A stretch of DNA of 10,086 bases from Lamprobacter sp964516305. Its GTDB lineage: Bacteria; Pseudomonadota; Gammaproteobacteria; Chromatiales; Chromatiaceae. The stretch's first letter is position 1, and each line of letters begins with the position of its first letter. This document shows positions 1 through 6,037 of the stretch, in pieces. The stretch covers positions 1-10,086 of the forward strand of contig CAZEZH010000123.1 of assembly GCA_964516305.1 (NCBI GenBank). The letters are read 5' to 3'. The position numbers were made by a program, and so were the translations under genes. The notes below the pieces were generated by a model, which worked only from the letters and a program-made list of their open reading frames with translations, was not told where the DNA came from and searched no databases.

Positions 1-361
1 TGTCGAGGAAGACGACCCGAGCGATCGGATCGGTGAGTCGAATCTCATAAGATTGGAACCCCGGATTAATGCGCAGCCGCGGACGCATCACGCGGGCAGC
101 GACATCAAGACCGCCACGAACCGACTCGATCACAAAGAACGGCATAAACAACAGCAGTCCGCCCAGCCGGATACCAGGTCGGTCGGTGGGAAGGTTGTTC
201 CGCGTTAGCGCCATCGTACTCCAGGTCGCGAACAGCAGTGCTGGTACGCCGATGATCCAACTACTTGGCTCGAGGCCGGCGATGATCAGCCAAATAACTG
301 CGAGTGTGAGGAAAATCCTCAATGGATGCAGTCGTCGGTGCCAGTCGAGGTTCCCACTCAT
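1..361 (-). CDS. mrpE: Na+/H+ (cation) antiporter subunit E, MrpE/MnhE family, partial (C-terminus beyond window)
   Basis: Translating the minus strand from the ATG at 361-359 gives 120 codons with no stop before the window edge, so this is the N-terminal part of a protein that is usually about 160 residues long. Two to three hydrophobic segments are visible: around residues 15-30 (containing FLTLAVIWLIIAG), around 33-48 (SWIIGVPALLFATW) and around 65-75. They are followed by a stretch matching the family pattern: FFVIESVRGGLDVAARVMRP, then RLRINPGFQSYEIRL. In this family the protein is a small inner-membrane subunit of multi-subunit Mrp-type Na+(K+)/H+ antiporters, so subunits F and G would be expected beyond the left edge. 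A GGAAGAG ribosome binding site lies 6 nt upstream of the ATG, which supports this start. The residue pattern and topology make the family fairly sure; the gene symbol is by family only. Confidence 0.82.
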   Translation of the reverse strand, partial: MSGNLDWHRRLHPLRIFLTLAVIWLIIAGLEPSSWIIGVPALLFATWSTMALTRNNLPTDRPGIRLGGLLLFMPFFVIESVRGGLDVAARVMRPRLRINPGFQSYEIRLTDPIARVVFLD

Positions 362-410
362 CTTGTTCTCTTCCAGCAGGTCGATGGTACCCTATCCACA
401 GTGCTTGCTA

Positions 411-446
411 CGATGGGAAACCGAGTTCGGTTTTTCAAGACCATCG
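411..446. promoter_or_regulatory. Nested palindrome in the mrpE leader / divergent intergenic region
   Basis: An inner inverted repeat at 418-433 (AAACCGA, GT, TCGGTTT) is flanked by an outer one, CGATGG at 411-416 and CCATCG at 441-446. Read on the plus strand it is followed by extra T residues (432-435), so it resembles a weak terminator, but no upstream plus-strand gene ends here. It lies in the leader of the minus-strand mrpE gene and upstream of the plus-strand DUF2333 gene. A weak sigma70-like pair on the minus strand (TTGAAA at 484-479, 17-nt spacer, TACTGT at 461-456) would put it in the mrpE 5' untranslated region. An operator or leader structure is possible; function is not shown by sequence alone. 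I see nothing else recognisable in 362-629. Confidence 0.35.
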
Positions 447-629
447 CGGCGGGGAACAGTAAGCATTTCTGTGCTTGATTTCAATCGGATCTTCAGCAAG
501 ACAGCCTCTAACGAGGCGCCGGGGCCATGAACAGTGGCTTGAGCAAGCGCATCGAACCGTCGAGCGGAGTCCCGATACCATGAACATACCCCGTCTCTTT
601 CCACATCCTTTAGGTCTAGGTACCTTTAC

Positions 630-1745
630 ATGAACAGCAACAAGACCTCCGATTTGGCTGGTTCGTCGCCGCAGTCGGCGCCCTCTACGTCCAGTGAGCC
701 TGCGGCCGCGTCAGGCTCGAAGCAGGGCCGCAGTGTGGGCCGACTCCTGCTCGGCGGTATCGTCGTCATCATGCTCACCATCACCGGGCTCGCAATGTAC
801 TGGTCGGTGCAGCCGAAACCCTTCGACGTGATTGAAAACGTTAAGGACCGCGCGGGCTCCGATGCCATCACCGGCAGCGGCCGCGAAGCCCACGCCACCG
901 TCTCGGGAGACGTCTATGTCTCGACCGCGATCAGGGTGGCCGAGACCATGCTGTACAAGCCAGGTGGCTTCACCAAGAACGATGTGCTGCCCCCGGGCGT
1001 CCTGATGGACAACATGCCGAGCTGGGAGTACGGTGTGTTGACCGAGCTGCGCGACACGGTGCGTTCGTTGCGCAATGAATTCAGCCGCTCGCAGAGCCAG
1101 TCGATCGAGAGCAAATATCTCAAGCAGGCGGATTCGGACTTCGCCTTCAGCTCCGATGCCTGGTTCCTACCCTCCGCCGAGGAGATGTACAGGGATGGCG
1201 TCAAGCAGTTGGAGGGCTATCTCGCCGCTCTCATGAATCGGGATAGCAATGCGGGGTTCTTCGAGCGCTCCGACAACCTGATCGCTCACCTAGAGGTGAT
1301 CGAGAAGCGGCTCGGTAGCTATGGTCAACAGCTGGCCGCGAGTGTCGGCGATCCCGCGCTGGCCGCAACGCTCAAGGACAAGAAGTCGGCCGAAGCCAAG
1401 CAGGAGTACATGGACAGCACGGCACCGGTCGTGCTCAAGCGCACCCCGTGGACCGAGATCGACGATGTCTTCTATCAGGCCCGCGGTTACAGCTGGGCCT
1501 CGCTGCACATGATGCGGGCCATCGAGATCGAGTTCCGCGACGTGTTGCGGCAGAAGAACGCCGAGGTCTCGATGCAGCAGGTCATCCGCGAACTCGAGAA
1601 CGCGATTGTCCGTAAGTACAGCCCGATGGTATTGAATGGTCACGGCTTTGGCGTGCTCGCCAACCATTCCCTGGTGCTGGCGTCCTATATAGGGCGTGCC
1701 AACGCGGCGGTGATCAATCTGCGCGAGCTGTTAAAGACCGGTTGA
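630..1745 (+). CDS. DUF2333 family membrane-anchored protein
   Basis: This gene encodes 371 residues and matches my memory of the DUF2333 family, which is found mainly in gammaproteobacteria and has no established function. Residues 1-33 are a low-complexity Ser/Ala-rich cytoplasmic tail. One strong hydrophobic segment follows at about residues 37-58 (VGRLLLGGIVVIMLTITGLA). The remaining roughly 310 residues are hydrophilic, probably periplasmic and mostly helical, with conserved-looking stretches such as LLPPGVLMDNMPSWEYGVL-like residues around 113-130, SDFAFSSDAWFLPSAEEMY around 170-188 and a C-terminal half rich in amphipathic helices. The topology is a single N-terminal anchor with no signal cleavage site. 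The ATG at 630 has only a weak upstream AGG-type site (616-620). The gene is transcribed divergently from mrpE and converges on the fcc cluster, so it appears to be monocistronic. Family call is good; function is unknown. Confidence 0.85.
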   Translation: MNSNKTSDLAGSSPQSAPSTSSEPAAASGSKQGRSVGRLLLGGIVVIMLTITGLAMYWSVQPKPFDVIENVKDRAGSDAITGSGREAHATVSGDVYVSTAIRVAETMLYKPGGFTKNDVLPPGVLMDNMPSWEYGVLTELRDTVRSLRNEFSRSQSQSIESKYLKQADSDFAFSSDAWFLPSAEEMYRDGVKQLEGYLAALMNRDSNAGFFERSDNLIAHLEVIEKRLGSYGQQLAASVGDPALAATLKDKKSAEAKQEYMDSTAPVVLKRTPWTEIDDVFYQARGYSWASLHMMRAIEIEFRDVLRQKNAEVSMQQVIRELENAIVRKYSPMVLNGHGFGVLANHSLVLASYIGRANAAVINLRELLKTG

Positions 1746-1756
1746 TCCATGGCGCA

Positions 1757-1781
1757 AGACCATCCGGGTGTTGGGTGGTCT
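1757..1781 (+). terminator. Stem-loop just after the DUF2333 gene
   Basis: A 9-bp stem (1757-1765 with 1773-1781, one G-T wobble) encloses a 7-nt loop, 11 nt after the TGA of the DUF2333 gene. There is no T-run on the plus strand, so it is not a canonical intrinsic terminator. It may serve as an mRNA 3'-end stabiliser or act together with the GC hairpin that follows. Confidence 0.4.
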
Positions 1782-1789
1782 AACGAAAC

Positions 1790-1808
1790 GGGGGGCCTTC
1801 AGCCCCCC
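1790..1808 (-). terminator. GC-rich intrinsic terminator, best oriented for the fccB-ending transcript
   Basis: Six G residues plus a C (1790-1796) pair perfectly with a G plus six C residues (1802-1808) around a 5-nt loop, giving a 7-bp all-GC stem. On the minus strand the stem is followed by GTTTCGTT, a T-rich tail, so it is a good terminator for the minus-strand cluster, whose last gene stops 55 nt upstream at 1864. It may also work for the convergent DUF2333 transcript. Confidence 0.6.
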
Positions 1809-1863
1809 TGTGAGTCAGGTCAGGAACAAGGCGGACTTCCAGCCGCTTGTTCTTGAGTCTGGT

Positions 1864-3159
1864 TTAGCTACCGAACGAGTCAGAAACGATATTGTTGTAC
1901 CAGCTGTAGGCGTACTGGACCTCTCGCTTGAGCGCAAAATCGGGCGCATCAGACGGTGTCAGACCGCCAGATCCCTCAACCCCAGCGATGGTCGAGCCAT
2001 CCTCGCTCAGGCGATAGACGGCGGCAACCGAGATGCCATAGTCCTTGCCGATGATCGAGTAGCAGGTGTTGACGTAGGCAGGGGTTCCAGGCTCTTCGCC
2101 CTTGAGCATTTCAACCACTGCGGCCGCAGTCACCTTACCCTGACTGTTCGCCGAGTAGCCGGACTTGGGCATCTTGCTAGCGATACAGGCGTCGCCGATC
2201 ACATGGATATTCTTGTGGAGGGTCGACTCGAAGGTCTTCTTGTCCACCGGGCACCAACCACTGTCGTCAGCAAGTCCGGCGTCGATCGCGATCTGTCCGG
2301 CTGCCTGCGGCGGGATCACATTAACCACAGCACCCTTGACCTCATCGCCAAAGCTGGTGGTGACGCTCATCGTGGATGGATCGACAGCAACCACGCTCGC
2401 ATCAGGCCCCGGCTGCCACTCGATCAGGCTATCCTCGGTGCCAAAGCCGTAGAGCCTTTCCCAGCCCTGGGTGAATAGGCCTTGCTTCGAAAAGGCTTGC
2501 TTGCTGTCGAGGATTATCACCTTTGACTTCGGCTTCGCCTCCTGCAGGTACATCGCGATCTGGCTCGCGCGCTCATAGGGACCGGGCGGACAACGGAACG
2601 GGTTTGGTGGGGCAACGATCACGACCACGCCGCCATTGTCCATGGCCTCGAGCTGGCTGCGGAGGATCCTGGTCTGCTCGCCGGCCTTCCAGGCATGGGG
2701 CATCTTTTCGGCGGCTTCCTTGCTGTAGCCCTCGATCTTGTCGTATAGGAGCGAGATGCCGGGCGCGACTACGGCGCGATCAAACGCCAGCTCCTGCCCG
2801 CCTTCGGTCTTGACCACCTTCTTCTCGGGATCGATGGCTGTGGCCTTCTCGAACACGAGATTGATGCCCATCGCCTTGAGGCCATCGTAACCGTGCCGAA
2901 TCGACTCGATCTTGCGCGCGCCGCTCAGCACCTCGTTGCTCATGTAGCAGGTGTAATATTCTTTGTTCGGCTCGACGATGGTCACGTCGATGCTCTCGTC
3001 GGCCATCTTGATATAGCGGGCCGCGGTTGCACCACCAGTCCCGCCGCCGACGACGACCACCTTCTTGCCTTGAGCGCGGGCAATGTGCGGCATTCCGAAC
3101 GCACTGACGGCCGCAACGGCACCAGTGGTCTTGACGAAGTTACGTCTATTCATAGTCAT
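1864..3159 (-). CDS. fccB: Flavocytochrome c sulfide dehydrogenase, FAD-binding subunit FccB
   Basis: FccB oxidises sulfide to sulfur or polysulfide in the periplasm and passes electrons through FAD to the hemes of FccA. A twin-arginine signal (MNRRNFVK, residues 3-10) ends at ARA, residues 27-29. The Rossmann dinucleotide motif VVVVGGGTGGATAA is at 34-47. In the family FAD is bound covalently to the Cys of YYTC, here Cys71, and the redox-active disulfide joins two further cysteines, here Cys190 (NPFRCPPGP) and Cys366 (VNTCYSI). If processing is after residue 29, these become mature positions 42, 161 and 337, as in the A. vinosum enzyme. The C-terminal signature REVQYAYSWYNNIVSDSFG is intact. 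Length is 431 residues from the ATG at 3159, chosen because a GGAG site sits 9 nt upstream. A GTG at 3165, directly abutting the fccA stop, and an ATG at 3153 are alternatives. It is the last gene of the cluster and is probably translationally coupled to fccA. Confidence 0.97.
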   Translation of the reverse strand: MTMNRRNFVKTTGAVAAVSAFGMPHIARAQGKKVVVVGGGTGGATAARYIKMADESIDVTIVEPNKEYYTCYMSNEVLSGARKIESIRHGYDGLKAMGINLVFEKATAIDPEKKVVKTEGGQELAFDRAVVAPGISLLYDKIEGYSKEAAEKMPHAWKAGEQTRILRSQLEAMDNGGVVVIVAPPNPFRCPPGPYERASQIAMYLQEAKPKSKVIILDSKQAFSKQGLFTQGWERLYGFGTEDSLIEWQPGPDASVVAVDPSTMSVTTSFGDEVKGAVVNVIPPQAAGQIAIDAGLADDSGWCPVDKKTFESTLHKNIHVIGDACIASKMPKSGYSANSQGKVTAAAVVEMLKGEEPGTPAYVNTCYSIIGKDYGISVAAVYRLSEDGSTIAGVEGSGGLTPSDAPDFALKREVQYAYSWYNNIVSDSFGS

Positions 3160-3165
3160 TTCCAC

Positions 3166-3795
3166 TCACTCCTGCTCGGACTGCTTGTAGTCTTGCTGGC
3201 TTGCGTAGTAGGCATAGAGGGCGTCGAGTGACTCCTCACCCTGTTCTTCAAGCATCTGGTCGAGCTTGCGGCCCATCTTCTTTGGCAGCATCCGGCGGTC
3301 TTCGCGGAAGTCTTCCATGGCGTATTGAAGATAAGGCGTCCACTGACCGGCGAGGATGATGTAGTCCTCGACATCGGCGAGGGCCTTGCCGCCCTCCTCG
3401 TGGCAGTTGGAGCAGAATTTCTCGTGATAGGCCTCACCATCGGCGACCAAAGACTCATCATAGCTCTGCTTGACCGGGACAAATGGCTGCATCTTCAGAT
3501 ACTCGCCCATCTCAATGAGTTCGTCTTCGGTGTAGCCGCGTGCGATTCGACCCATGATGGTCGAGTAGGTGTCGCCCTCCTGGAACGCGATCATCATGTC
3601 AACGAACACCAGCGGGTCCATACCAGCGATACTCGGCGCGGCTGGGCCGACGCTATTACCATTGGTGCCGTGGCAGCCGGCGCAGGTATCGACCAGCATC
3701 TTTCCTGAGGCGATCTCTGTGGCGAAGGCACCGGACGACAGGCCGAGGGCAAGCGCCCCGCCTGCAAGAGCCAGCTTTAGTGATTGTTTGGCCAT
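3166..3795 (-). CDS. fccA: Flavocytochrome c sulfide dehydrogenase, diheme cytochrome subunit FccA
   Basis: FccA is the electron-accepting diheme cytochrome c partner of FccB. The 209-residue product starts with a Sec-type signal peptide (KQSLKLALAGGALALGLSSG core, likely cleaved after AFA, residue 25). Two CXXCH heme sites follow, CAGCH at residues 38-42 and CSNCH at 128-132, marking two c-type cytochrome domains. Met81, in a TIMGRIARG context, is a plausible axial ligand of the first heme. I chose the ATG at 3795 because it has a near-perfect AGGAGGA site 4-5 nt upstream and puts the signal peptide at the N-terminus. The frame is open further upstream to an ATG at 3918 that overlaps the stop of the ankyrin gene (see findings), but that start would bury the signal peptide. 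The gene ends directly before the fccB start region. A large stem-loop lies just upstream of the ribosome binding site. Confidence 0.96.
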   Translation of the reverse strand: MAKQSLKLALAGGALALGLSSGAFATEIASGKMLVDTCAGCHGTNGNSVGPAAPSIAGMDPLVFVDMMIAFQEGDTYSTIMGRIARGYTEDELIEMGEYLKMQPFVPVKQSYDESLVADGEAYHEKFCSNCHEEGGKALADVEDYIILAGQWTPYLQYAMEDFREDRRMLPKKMGRKLDQMLEEQGEESLDALYAYYASQQDYKQSEQE

Positions 3796-3852
3796 GCTTC
3801 CTCCTATGGGGGATTGTGCGAGCGTGGGTGCGGAGTGATCCTCCGACCCGGT

Positions 3853-3891
3853 ATGCGCAGACGCGGCCCCTGGTCGCCGCGTCTCGCGCAT
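3853..3891 (-). promoter_or_regulatory. Large stem-loop in the ankyrin gene-fccA spacer
   Basis: Positions 3853-3866 pair with 3877-3891 to give a 14-bp, very GC-rich stem with a single bulged base (3885) and a 10-nt loop (3867-3876). It sits between the ankyrin gene stop (3915) and the fccA start (3795), about 50 nt ahead of the fccA ribosome binding site. It lacks a T-run on the minus strand, so it is not a standard intrinsic terminator. Likely roles are partial attenuation or a 5' stabiliser after mRNA processing, either of which would let fccAB accumulate to levels different from the two upstream genes. The structure is seen; the role is inferred. Confidence 0.55.
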
Positions 3892-3914
3892 CTGGTTAAG
3901 GCGAGCCAGTTCGG

Positions 3915-4715
3915 TCATGGCTGCCTCATGAGGTTGGTTGCCTCGTTATCTTGCAGATTTGGGTCGGCACCATGCTCTAAGAGCCTGTTTGTGATTTCGC
4001 CGAAACCCTGGCTCACCGAGTATGTTAGCGCTGTTCCGCCTACCTCATCACGGGCATTCAGATCGGCTCCGAGGTTGATTAGGGTCTCTACAACCTTGAG
4101 GTGGCCATTGTCGGCGGCGATGATGAGCGCCGTCGCCTCCTCGGTATCGCGGGCATCGATGTCGGCGCCATGTTGCGCGAGGAGTGCGACGACCTCTGGA
4201 TGGCCCTTGGCTGCGGCTTGCATGAGCGCCGTGCGCCCGTGCTTGTCGGCGGCCTTGGGATCAGCGCCACGAAAGAGGAGTTGCTCGACGATCTCGCGCA
4301 GCCCATAGCGCGCACTGATCATCAGCGAATCCCAGCCCGCACGAGTCCGGTCATGGACGTGGGCACCGCGCTCGATCAGTAGGGCGGAAATCCCGTAGTG
4401 GCCATTTTCGGCAGCGAAGGTTAGCGCGCTGCAGCCAGCGACCGTGCGCGCATTGACATCCGCGCCGCGTGACAGCAGCAGTGCCGCGGTATCCAAGTTG
4501 CCACCTTCGACCGCGGTCATTAACGCGGTCTTGCCGAAATTGCTGCTGGAGTTGATGTCTGCACCCTGGTCGAGCAGCGCTGCAACGGTCTCGGTATCGC
4601 CGATCATTGCAGCCAGCCGCATCTCGCGATCGAGGTCGGCATCGCTGGCCAGGGCCGGCGGAGCCATGATCCAGAGGCCGACGATGACCAATACGAAGCG
4701 GAGCTTAGTCTTCAT
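3915..4715 (-). CDS. Exported ankyrin-repeat protein of the sulfide dehydrogenase cluster
   Basis: The product is 266 residues when started at the ATG at 4715, which has a GAGG site 9 nt upstream and gives a clean Sec signal peptide (KTKLRFVLVIVGLWIMAPPALA, cut before Ser-Asp). An in-frame ATG at 4730 would add MRQPT and has poorer ribosome-site spacing. The mature protein is almost entirely seven tandem 33-residue ankyrin repeats, with recurrent G-TALM-AA--GH---V-LLL-RGAD-N-RD patterns, followed by a short tail. Ankyrin repeats bind other proteins, and the signal peptide places this one in the periplasm. It has no heme site or catalytic motif. It lies 35 nt downstream of the tetraheme cytochrome gene and upstream of fccA on the same strand, so a role as scaffold, docking factor or assembly factor for the cytochrome/FccAB system is plausible but unproven. 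The repeat identity is very sure; the role is not. Confidence 0.92.
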   Translation of the reverse strand: MKTKLRFVLVIVGLWIMAPPALASDADLDREMRLAAMIGDTETVAALLDQGADINSSSNFGKTALMTAVEGGNLDTAALLLSRGADVNARTVAGCSALTFAAENGHYGISALLIERGAHVHDRTRAGWDSLMISARYGLREIVEQLLFRGADPKAADKHGRTALMQAAAKGHPEVVALLAQHGADIDARDTEEATALIIAADNGHLKVVETLINLGADLNARDEVGGTALTYSVSQGFGEITNRLLEHGADPNLQDNEATNLMRQP

Positions 4716-4750
4716 CGTCGGTTGCCTCATAGCGGATTGCGAACCCTTCC

Positions 4751-5323
4751 TCAGTCATCGCGGGGTTGCAGCGGCTCGTAGTGAACGATGCCCTTGTGGC
4801 AATCGATGCAAGTCTTGCCGCGTTCCTCGGCGCTGGCGTGGCGCCTGCGCGCCGAACGGCCTTGTTCGGAGAGGTCCATGTTCTGGAAATCATGGCAGCT
4901 GCGGCACTCACGCGAGTCACTCCGCTCCATCTTGGCCCAGACTCGAGAGGCCATGTCCCAGCGATGGGCTTCGAACTTTTCTGGGGTATCAATGGTGCCT
5001 GCGATCTCATGGTAGACATCTTTCACTGCGACGACCTTGGCGATCATCTTCGGCACGAACGGTTTGGGCACGTGGCAGTCGGCGCAGCTGGCCTGGACAC
5101 CGGATTGATTCTTGTAATGCAGGCTCTTTTTATATTCTTCGTAGGGGATCTGCAGGGAGTGGCAGGAGACGCAAAACTCCGTCTCATTGGTGTAGGCCAG
5201 CCCTGCGTTGAACAGCGCTGTGAAGCCGATACCGGCAATGAAAAGGACGCTAACAAGCAGAATCCCCACACGCCGACGGCGTTTTGGGGAGCTTGCGGCG
5301 TCCTGCCCTTTCTGGGTAGGCAT
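4751..5323 (-). CDS. Membrane-anchored tetraheme cytochrome c, NapC/NirT family
   Basis: The product is 190 residues, typical for NapC/NirT/NrfH-type quinol-linked cytochromes. A basic cytoplasmic stretch (residues 14-18, KRRRR) is followed by one membrane helix at about 19-43. Four heme sites are visible in the periplasmic domain: CVSCH 51-55, CADCH 80-84, CRSCH 140-144 and CIDCH 172-176, the last within the family-typical CIDCHKGIVH. Family members exchange electrons between the membrane quinone pool and periplasmic redox proteins. Here the gene leads a cluster with fccAB, so it may pass electrons from sulfide oxidation to quinone, or serve another periplasmic partner; the direction is an inference. 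The ATG at 5323 has a GAGAGGG ribosome site 5 nt upstream. A sigma70-like promoter lies about 140 nt upstream. I do not assign napC itself because no nitrate reductase gene is present. Confidence 0.92.
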   Translation of the reverse strand: MPTQKGQDAASSPKRRRRVGILLVSVLFIAGIGFTALFNAGLAYTNETEFCVSCHSLQIPYEEYKKSLHYKNQSGVQASCADCHVPKPFVPKMIAKVVAVKDVYHEIAGTIDTPEKFEAHRWDMASRVWAKMERSDSRECRSCHDFQNMDLSEQGRSARRRHASAEERGKTCIDCHKGIVHYEPLQPRDD

Positions 5324-5391
5324 TACAACCCTCTCGACAATGGTAATCGGGCGGCCTGAGGGTCCAGGCTGGTGGAGCCAGGATCAGTCAC

Positions 5392-5428
5392 CTCGGTTTT
5401 GGCCTAGTGAAACCGGTTTCTTACCGAG
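5392..5428. promoter_or_regulatory. Nested palindromes in the leader of the cytochrome-ankyrin-fcc cluster
   Basis: A perfect 12-bp palindrome, GAAACCGGTTTC (5409-5420), is enclosed by a wider inverted repeat, CTCGGT at 5392-5397 and ACCGAG at 5423-5428. It lies between the candidate promoter (5462-5491) and the cytochrome start codon (5323), where a repressor site or an RNA leader structure could act. Its function is inferred. Confidence 0.35.
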
Positions 5429-5461
5429 CCGGTCTCGTTATCGTTAGATTTCTACGAGCAG

Positions 5462-5491
5462 ATACTACGGTATCGTCCCGAGTATTGCCAA
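5462..5491 (-). promoter_or_regulatory. Sigma70-like promoter for the cytochrome-ankyrin-fccAB cluster
   Basis: On the minus strand, TTGGCA (5491-5486, five of six matches to the -35 consensus) is followed after 18 nt by TAGTAT (5467-5462, four of six matches to the -10 consensus). Transcription would start near 5455, leaving a leader of roughly 130 nt before the cytochrome start at 5323. A short inverted repeat, GATAC-TACG-GTATC (5461-5474), overlaps the -10 box and could be an operator half-structure. The rest of 5324-5598 shows no gene that I can support. Confidence 0.45.
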
Positions 5492-5598
5492 GTCGCAGGT
5501 ACACGCCCTAACTTGGACCCCGAGTCGCCTGGCGCGCGGTGCGGCTAGGGTATACTCGCGCGTCCTGGCCGGCAGCGCCGCAGTGGCGTGACAGCCGC

Positions 5599-5871
5599 TC
5601 AGAGAATGCTGTCTTGAGCGGGGGGCGACTCCCAGAGCCGCAGCGCGTTGCGCAGACCTGCACGCTCGAACTGTAAGCGGGAGATGTCGTGGCGTCGGAC
5701 CGCCTCCAGCATACGGTCGATCTGTTGTTCGGCCTCGAGCCAATCGTCTGTTGCGTTACCAGCGGTGAATCCGCGATGCTCGGCAAGGTAATAGGCGGCC
5801 ACGGCGATCATCTCGCCGCGCTCCTCGGCGGTCGCCACCATCGGCGTCTGGTCTTGTTTGTCGTCGGTCAT
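5599..5871 (-). CDS. Small DUF2934 family protein
   Basis: The 90-residue product carries the DUF2934 pattern around residues 17-50: an EERGEMIAVAAYYLAEHRGF helix, a short loop, then DDWLEAEQQIDRML. This is a small, acidic, presumably cytoplasmic domain of unknown function found in many bacteria. The remaining 40 residues form a second likely helical region (AVRRHDISRLQFERAGLRNALRLWE) not typical of the core domain. There is no signal peptide or membrane segment. The ATG at 5871 has an AGGG site 4 nt upstream. The gene is transcribed away from the DUF2760-Hsp70 pair, and 275 nt separate it from the cytochrome gene on the same strand, so it is probably an independent unit. Family call is fairly sure; function is unknown. 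Confidence 0.78.
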   Translation of the reverse strand: MTDDKQDQTPMVATAEERGEMIAVAAYYLAEHRGFTAGNATDDWLEAEQQIDRMLEAVRRHDISRLQFERAGLRNALRLWESPPAQDSIL

Positions 5872-5934
5872 GTGGCCCTGCGGTCCCGAGAACGACTTGG
5901 GATAAGGCGTTTGAGCCGAATTATGCCAGTCTAT

Positions 5935-5944
5935 GGGGTACCCC
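5935..5944. promoter_or_regulatory. 10-bp perfect palindrome in the DUF2934/DUF2760 divergent region
   Basis: GGGGTACCCC lies about midway in the 166-nt divergent spacer between the DUF2934 and DUF2760 genes. Such a site could bind a dimeric regulator. I could not find a convincing sigma70 or sigma32 promoter around it, so the regulatory reading is weak and chance occurrence in GC-rich sequence is possible. Confidence 0.2.
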
Positions 5945-6037
5945 GAGCCCGCAACGGATGATGTGCATCAAGCTGGCGCGGTACTATGGTGCATTCGTCA
6001 TGATTGATCTTAACCGCCCGAGAAGAGGACTGTTCAG

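Noticed and set aside
69..530. Plus-strand frame of 153 codons at the left edge
   Set aside because: It is Arg/Ser/Pro-rich without any recognisable family, while the minus strand encodes a convincing MrpE N-terminus with a ribosome site.
1768..2478. Long plus-strand open frame of 236 codons opposite fccB
   Set aside because: It is antisense to a confidently identified fccB, has no recognisable domain, and arises from the GC-rich codon pattern.
3784..4308. Plus-strand open frame opposite the ankyrin gene and fccA start
   Set aside because: It is antisense to seven clear ankyrin repeats, and its composition (Ser/Ala/Arg-rich) is typical of a shadow frame.
4444..5211. 255-codon plus-strand frame opposite the ankyrin and tetraheme cytochrome genes
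   Set aside because: It is a shadow of two well-supported genes with intact signal peptide, repeats and heme motifs on the minus strand.
5872..6037. Heat-shock (sigma32) promoter for the DUF2760-Hsp70 pair
   Set aside because: CCCCAT occurs on the minus strand at the palindrome, but the nearest CTTGAT-like box is 28 nt away and on the wrong strand for the Hsp70 pair.
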